Below, piece after piece: positions 14,412 through 17,345 of a stretch of DNA of 17,345 nt. How positions within the stretch are numbered: the stretch's first letter is position 1; each line of letters opens with the position of its first letter. The stretch is from Chloroflexota bacterium (GTDB taxonomy: Bacteria; Chloroflexota; FW602-bin22; JAMCYS01): the NCBI GenBank assembly GCA_021847625.1, contig JAJZQK010000013.1, forward strand, positions 1-17,345. The letters are read 5' to 3'. Position numbers and translations under genes: made by a program. The notes under the pieces are model-generated. The model did no database searches. It was not told where the DNA came from and was given only the letters and a program-made list of their open reading frames with translations.

Positions 14412-15179
14412 TCAATGCCTGAGAATCTTGCTGAGGAACAACTGCGTTCGTGGCTCGCGAGGGTTGGTGAAGAACGCCGCCGGTTCCGCCTCCTCGACGA
14501 TCATCCCGTCGTCCATAAAGACGACACGGTCGGCCACCTCGCGCGCAAAGCCCATCTCGTGCGTTACCACGACCATGGTCATGCCTTCGCGGGCTAGGTC
14601 ACGCATGACGTCGAGGACTTCCTTGATCATCTCCGGGTCCAGGGCCGACGTAGGCTCGTCGAAGAGCATCAGTTTGGGATTCATAGCGAGCGCCCTGGCA
14701 ATGGCCACACGCTGCTGCTGACCGCCCGAGATCTGTGACGGGTAGGCCTTGGCCTTCTCGGGGATGCCAATGCGACGCAATAGTCGCATGGCCGTCTCCT
14801 CGGCCTCCTCTTTCTTCGCCTTGCGTACCTTCAGCGGGGCGAGCGTGATGTTCTCCAACACGGTCAGGTGCGGAAAGAGGTTGAACTGCTGGAAAACCAT
14901 GCCGATTTCCCGCCGCAGGGCATTGACGTCGACCTTGTGACCGCCGACTTCGGCACCGTCGACGATCACCCGGCCGCTGGTCACGGTCTCCAGGTGATTG
15001 ATGCAGCGGAGCAGCGTGCTCTTGCCCGAGCCGCTCGGACCGCAAATCACCACAACCTCTCCCTGCTGGACCGAGAGGCCGACGCCCTTCAGCACGTGAA
15101 GGCGGTGGAACCATTTGTGAACGTCGATAACGTCTACGAAAGCCAGCTCTCCAACCCCCCTACCGAGCGCTATTCCCAA
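14412..15179 (-). CDS. Polar amino-acid ABC transporter ATP-binding protein (GlnQ/HisP family)
   Basis: This ATPase drives the importer encoded with the next two genes. Walker A is GPSGSGKST (47-55), the Q-loop is MVFQQFN (94-100), the ABC signature SGGQQQR (151-157), Walker B LMLFDEP (170-176) with the catalytic E175, then SALDPE and switch H207. Length (255) is normal. The annotated start is a TTG at 15177-15179 with only a weak ribosome site. A CTG at 15144-15146, 8 bases after AGGGGGG, would give an N-terminus ([12 protein letters not shown]) that fits the family better. No ATG or GTG lies between them. It is the first gene of the unit and has a consensus promoter about 55 bases upstream. 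Confidence 0.93.
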   Translation of the reverse strand: MGIALGRGVGELAFVDVIDVHKWFHRLHVLKGVGLSVQQGEVVVICGPSGSGKSTLLRCINHLETVTSGRVIVDGAEVGGHKVDVNALRREIGMVFQQFNLFPHLTVLENITLAPLKVRKAKKEEAEETAMRLLRRIGIPEKAKAYPSQISGGQQQRVAIARALAMNPKLMLFDEPTSALDPEMIKEVLDVMRDLAREGMTMVVVTHEMGFAREVADRVVFMDDGMIVEEAEPAAFFTNPREPRTQLFLSKILRH

Positions 15180-15216
15180 CCGTACTACCCGCCGGGCGAG
15201 CGGAGGTGCAGGAATC

Positions 15217-15230
15217 CGTCCGCACGGACG
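15217..15230. promoter_or_regulatory. 14-bp palindrome at the importer transcript start (operator candidate)
   Basis: CGTCCG-CA-CGGACG is a perfect inverted repeat that overlaps the predicted +1 of the importer promoter, a usual place for a repressor site. No regulator gene is nearby, so the protein that would bind is unknown. Confidence 0.4.
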
Positions 15231-15234
15231 CCGT

Positions 15235-15264
15235 ATTATAGCGGCCAGTGAGTATCTATGTCAA
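15235..15264 (-). promoter_or_regulatory. Consensus sigma-70 promoter for the amino-acid importer operon
   Basis: On the - strand TTGACA (15259-15264) and TATAAT (15235-15240) are perfect, with an 18-base spacer. The predicted start is near 15228, giving a leader of about 50 bases. The remaining bases up to 15436 hold no clear promoter for the divergent ZIP gene. Confidence 0.8.
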
Positions 15265-15436
15265 CAACTTCTACACTGGTTCGACCCATTCCTTGTCCAC
15301 CAGAACGTACGGTGTGCCGCCCCTAGCGCCGAGACGACGCTGGGGAGCCGCTCGGCCGTCCCAGCAGGCGGACCGGCCCCGCTGGCATAGACCCTGCGCC
15401 CCTGGTCCGCGAGTAGCCCGAAGGAGGGAAGACCGG

Positions 15437-16171
15437 ATGGTTTGGCTTATCGTCGCCATCGCCAGTCTCGTCGGTGGGTTAGGGAGCGTGCAGATCATCG
15501 CCGCCGCCCTGGCCCTGGGCGTACCGTTGGCCTGGCTGAGGAGTATGCTAGCCCTCGCCGTCGGTACGCTTCTTAGCATTGCCTTCCTGGGGCTCATTCC
15601 GGAATCGCTCACCGTGCTGGACGCCGAGACGGCGTTGGCGGTGGTCCTTGCCGCGATGCTGGGCTTCTTCGTCCTCGAGAAGGTGCTCATCATTCATCAC
15701 TGCCACGGCCAGGAGTGCGACGCTCACAACGCCGCCCCCGTCCTCGTCCTCGTGGGCGACGCCTTCCACAATGCGATCGACGGGGTGGCGATCGGGGCGG
15801 CGTTCGTCGTCTCCCTGCCCCTGGGGCTGGCCACGGCGTTGGCGGTGGCCCTTCACGAGATACCGCAGGAGGTCGGCGACTACGCCGTGCTCCTGGAGGG
15901 CGGTTTCGACGTGCGCCGGGCGGTCTTCTGGAACAGCGCGAGCTCGCTCACCACGCTCCCCATGGCGCTGCTCGCCTACTGGACTCTCTCGGTCGCGGAG
16001 GCGGCGGTGCCGTACCTGCTCGTAGTCGGCGCCGGGGCTTTCATCTATGTGGCGCTGGCCGACTTGGTGCCGATGCTCCATCGGCGCGGTAGCCGCACCC
16101 AGGGCGCCATGCAAATCGCCCTCGTGCTGCTGGGCGTCGCCTTGATCTGGCTAGTGGAGACGGCCTTGTAG
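15437..16171 (+). CDS. ZIP-family divalent metal transporter
   Basis: The 244-residue protein has about eight hydrophobic segments. It shows the two metal-site helices of ZIP carriers: VGDAFHNAIDGVAIGAAF (106-123; H111, N112, D115) and LHEIPQEVGDYAVLLEGG (139-156; H140, E141, E145, D148). A short HHCHGQEC cluster (87-94) lies in the loop before them and may help bind metal. These proteins bring zinc or another divalent cation into the cytoplasm; the metal is not certain. The ATG at 15437 follows AAGGAGGG by 8 bases. The frame is open upstream to 15248, but that region overlaps the divergent importer promoter and has no membrane pattern. It converges with the AIR-synthase-like gene over a shared hairpin. 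Confidence 0.9.
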   Translation: MVWLIVAIASLVGGLGSVQIIAAALALGVPLAWLRSMLALAVGTLLSIAFLGLIPESLTVLDAETALAVVLAAMLGFFVLEKVLIIHHCHGQECDAHNAAPVLVLVGDAFHNAIDGVAIGAAFVVSLPLGLATALAVALHEIPQEVGDYAVLLEGGFDVRRAVFWNSASSLTTLPMALLAYWTLSVAEAAVPYLLVVGAGAFIYVALADLVPMLHRRGSRTQGAMQIALVLLGVALIWLVETAL

Positions 16172-16180
16172 GGTGAAAGA

Positions 16181-16208
16181 CGGCGGGGCAATTAGCTCTG
16201 CCCCGCCG
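16181..16208 (-). terminator. Hairpin shared by the ZIP and AIR-synthase-like convergent genes
   Basis: CGGCGGGGCA (16181-16190) and TGCCCCGCCG (16199-16208) form a perfect 10-bp stem with an 8-base loop. The stop codon of the - strand gene (16192-16194) lies in the loop. On the - strand the stem is followed by TCTTTC, a weak T-rich tail, so it fits that gene best; it may also end the ZIP transcript. Confidence 0.6.
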
Positions 16209-17265
16209 CCGCCCGCGCGAACGCCTCCCAGAACGGATCAACCCGCGGATGTTCGAGCGGGTGCTCGACGCCGCCTTCCAGATAGACAAGGCCCTCTCCT
16301 TCCGGACGCGTCTCGCCGACGACGCTCGCCTTGATCCCCTTCTCGGCGAGCGCGCCGAGCACGGCGTCCGCCTTGTGGGGACGGCAGGTCAGGATGAGGG
16401 TACCTTCGCTGATCGAGGAATAGGGATCGACGCCGAACAGGTCGCAGACCTTGCGTGCCTCGTCGGAGACGATGATGCTCCCCTTGTCGACGCGCAGACC
16501 CAACCTGGAAGCCTTGGCGACCTCGTAGAGGCCACCCCAGACGCCGCACTCGGTGGCGTCGTGCATGGCGGTCACGCCGTCGTCGCGCACCCCGACCGCC
16601 GCCGCCGTCAGGGCATCCTCCACCACCGACATCTGCCAGAAGACGGCCTCCGCCCGCTGAGCCAGCTCTTTTCCATAGCGCTCGGCTACCCGCTGGGGGA
16701 AGGTGGCCGCGAAGAGACCGGTGGTCTCGATCGCCGCGCCCTTGGTGACGACGACCAGGTCGCCGACCTGCGCCATGGCCGGGGTCACGTACTTGTCGCG
16801 GGGGCCGATCGCCATCACCGTGGCCCCGCCGACCATCGGATAGTCGGTGCCATCGTAACGGGCGGTGTGGCCGGTGACGATGGCCATGCCGATCTGCTGG
16901 CACTCGCGATGGATGGTCGCCCACATCTCTTCCAGCTGCTCGCGGGTGATCGCCCGGGGCAGGTTGAGGTCGATGGTCATGTAGGTCGGGCGCAGGCCGC
17001 TCGTGGAAGCATCCGAGGCCAGGATGTGCACGGCGAACCAGGCCGCCCGTTCCCAGCCGTAGGCGGGCACGATGAAGACGGGGTCCGTCGTCACCGCCAT
17101 TACTTGCCCGCCGCCGATGTCGACAATGCCGACGTCGACGCCGTGTTGAGGGCCGACGATCACCTGCTTGGACACGGCGCCAAGCTGCGGCAATATGATC
17201 TCGTCAAATACCTCGGGGGAGATCTTCCCCACCCGCGGTAGTTCACGGTCCTTTCGCTGTTCCAT
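16192..17265 (-). CDS. AIR-synthase-related protein (PurM/HypE-like)
   Basis: The 357-residue protein has the PurM/HypE/ThiL/SelD-type two-domain fold. An N-terminal strand region (HGVDVGIVDIGGGQVMAVTT, 41-60) leads into DPVF with D61, then ILASDASTSGLRPTYMTIDL (81-100), a conserved ATP-site block. TGHTARYDGTDYPMVGGATV lies mid-protein and MHDATECGVWGGLYEVA in the C-terminal domain. These match the 'AIR synthase related / HypE-like' proteins found outside hydrogenase operons. No hyp, pur or thi gene is nearby, so the reaction is unknown; ATP-dependent activation of a small molecule is the family theme. The ATG at 17265 is preferred: GGGAG lies 5 bases upstream, whereas the GTG at 17277 has no spacing. 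The remaining 80 bases to the window end hold no other gene. Confidence 0.85.
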   Translation of the reverse strand: MEQRKDRELPRVGKISPEVFDEIILPQLGAVSKQVIVGPQHGVDVGIVDIGGGQVMAVTTDPVFIVPAYGWERAAWFAVHILASDASTSGLRPTYMTIDLNLPRAITREQLEEMWATIHRECQQIGMAIVTGHTARYDGTDYPMVGGATVMAIGPRDKYVTPAMAQVGDLVVVTKGAAIETTGLFAATFPQRVAERYGKELAQRAEAVFWQMSVVEDALTAAAVGVRDDGVTAMHDATECGVWGGLYEVAKASRLGLRVDKGSIIVSDEARKVCDLFGVDPYSSISEGTLILTCRPHKADAVLGALAEKGIKASVVGETRPEGEGLVYLEGGVEHPLEHPRVDPFWEAFARAAAGQS

Positions 17266-17345
17266 CTGTTCTCCCACTCTCCCAGAAACTAGCCTGCCGA
17301 GGGTACGGAAGCAGGCCGTTGCGCGGAACTCTCGCCGGTCGCCGT

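Noticed and set aside
15270..15292. GGTTCGACCC as a possible tRNA T-arm
   Set aside because: Flanking bases do not form the 5-bp T stem, and no acceptor stem or anticodon arm was found on either strand.
15248..15436. N-terminal extension of the ZIP transporter frame
   Set aside because: It overlaps the divergent importer promoter, is Arg/Pro-rich with no membrane pattern, and a strong ribosome site precedes ATG 15437.
17291..17325. GCCTGC...GCAGGC inverted repeat near the right edge
   Set aside because: Only 6 bp with a 13-base loop in GC-rich DNA; likely chance.

Overview
The window is GC-rich bacterial chromosome, densely coding on both strands. It holds 20 protein genes (19 complete, one cut by the left edge). 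No rRNA, tRNA, CRISPR array, transposase or phage gene was seen. About half of the starts are not ATG (GTG, TTG and two possibly rarer codons), usually behind strong AGGAGG-type ribosome sites. The substrate-binding lipoprotein with a Pro/Ala/Thr linker, the GerW/PspC/LiaF-like envelope cluster, the C5-pathway haem gene hemL and the palindromic intergenic repeats would fit Chloroflexota or a similar high-GC group. That placement is inference only.

Left part (1-2579, + strand): the end of an ABC transporter ATPase, its six-helix ABC-2 type permease, a RidA/YjgF-family deaminase-like protein and an endonuclease IV (nfo) with all nine metal ligands. From 2580 to 2873 there is a non-coding patch of palindromic repeats. 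On the - strand, rfbB (dTDP-glucose 4,6-dehydratase) and hemL (glutamate-1-semialdehyde aminomutase) form a two-gene unit behind a consensus promoter. The rfbB leader can hide its own ribosome site, and the start codon appears to be ATC.

Middle (5417-9854, + strand): a DsrE-family protein with a CxxC motif, a membrane-anchored NodB-type polysaccharide deacetylase, and a tight three-gene unit of D-2-hydroxyacid dehydrogenase, VOC/epimerase-like protein and EamA exporter with its own promoter. A second patch of the same palindromic repeats, inverted, lies at 9855-10177.

Right part (- strand): a four-gene envelope cluster (small one-helix protein, GerW-like, PspC, LiaF-like), with ribosome sites overlapping the preceding stop codon at two of its three junctions. 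Next comes a complete polar amino-acid ABC importer (ATPase, binding lipoprotein, permease) behind a perfect consensus promoter with a 14-bp palindrome at the predicted start point. A ZIP metal transporter diverges from that importer on the + strand and converges with a PurM/HypE-like AIR-synthase-related gene at the right edge.

Most genes are housekeeping or transport. The strongest unusual signal is the pair of composite palindromic elements in the two long tail-to-tail gaps. All five differences between the copies fall in loops or linkers and none in the 58 paired positions. The second is the rfbB start region: AUC-like start, perfect ribosome site and a 9-bp sequestering stem.
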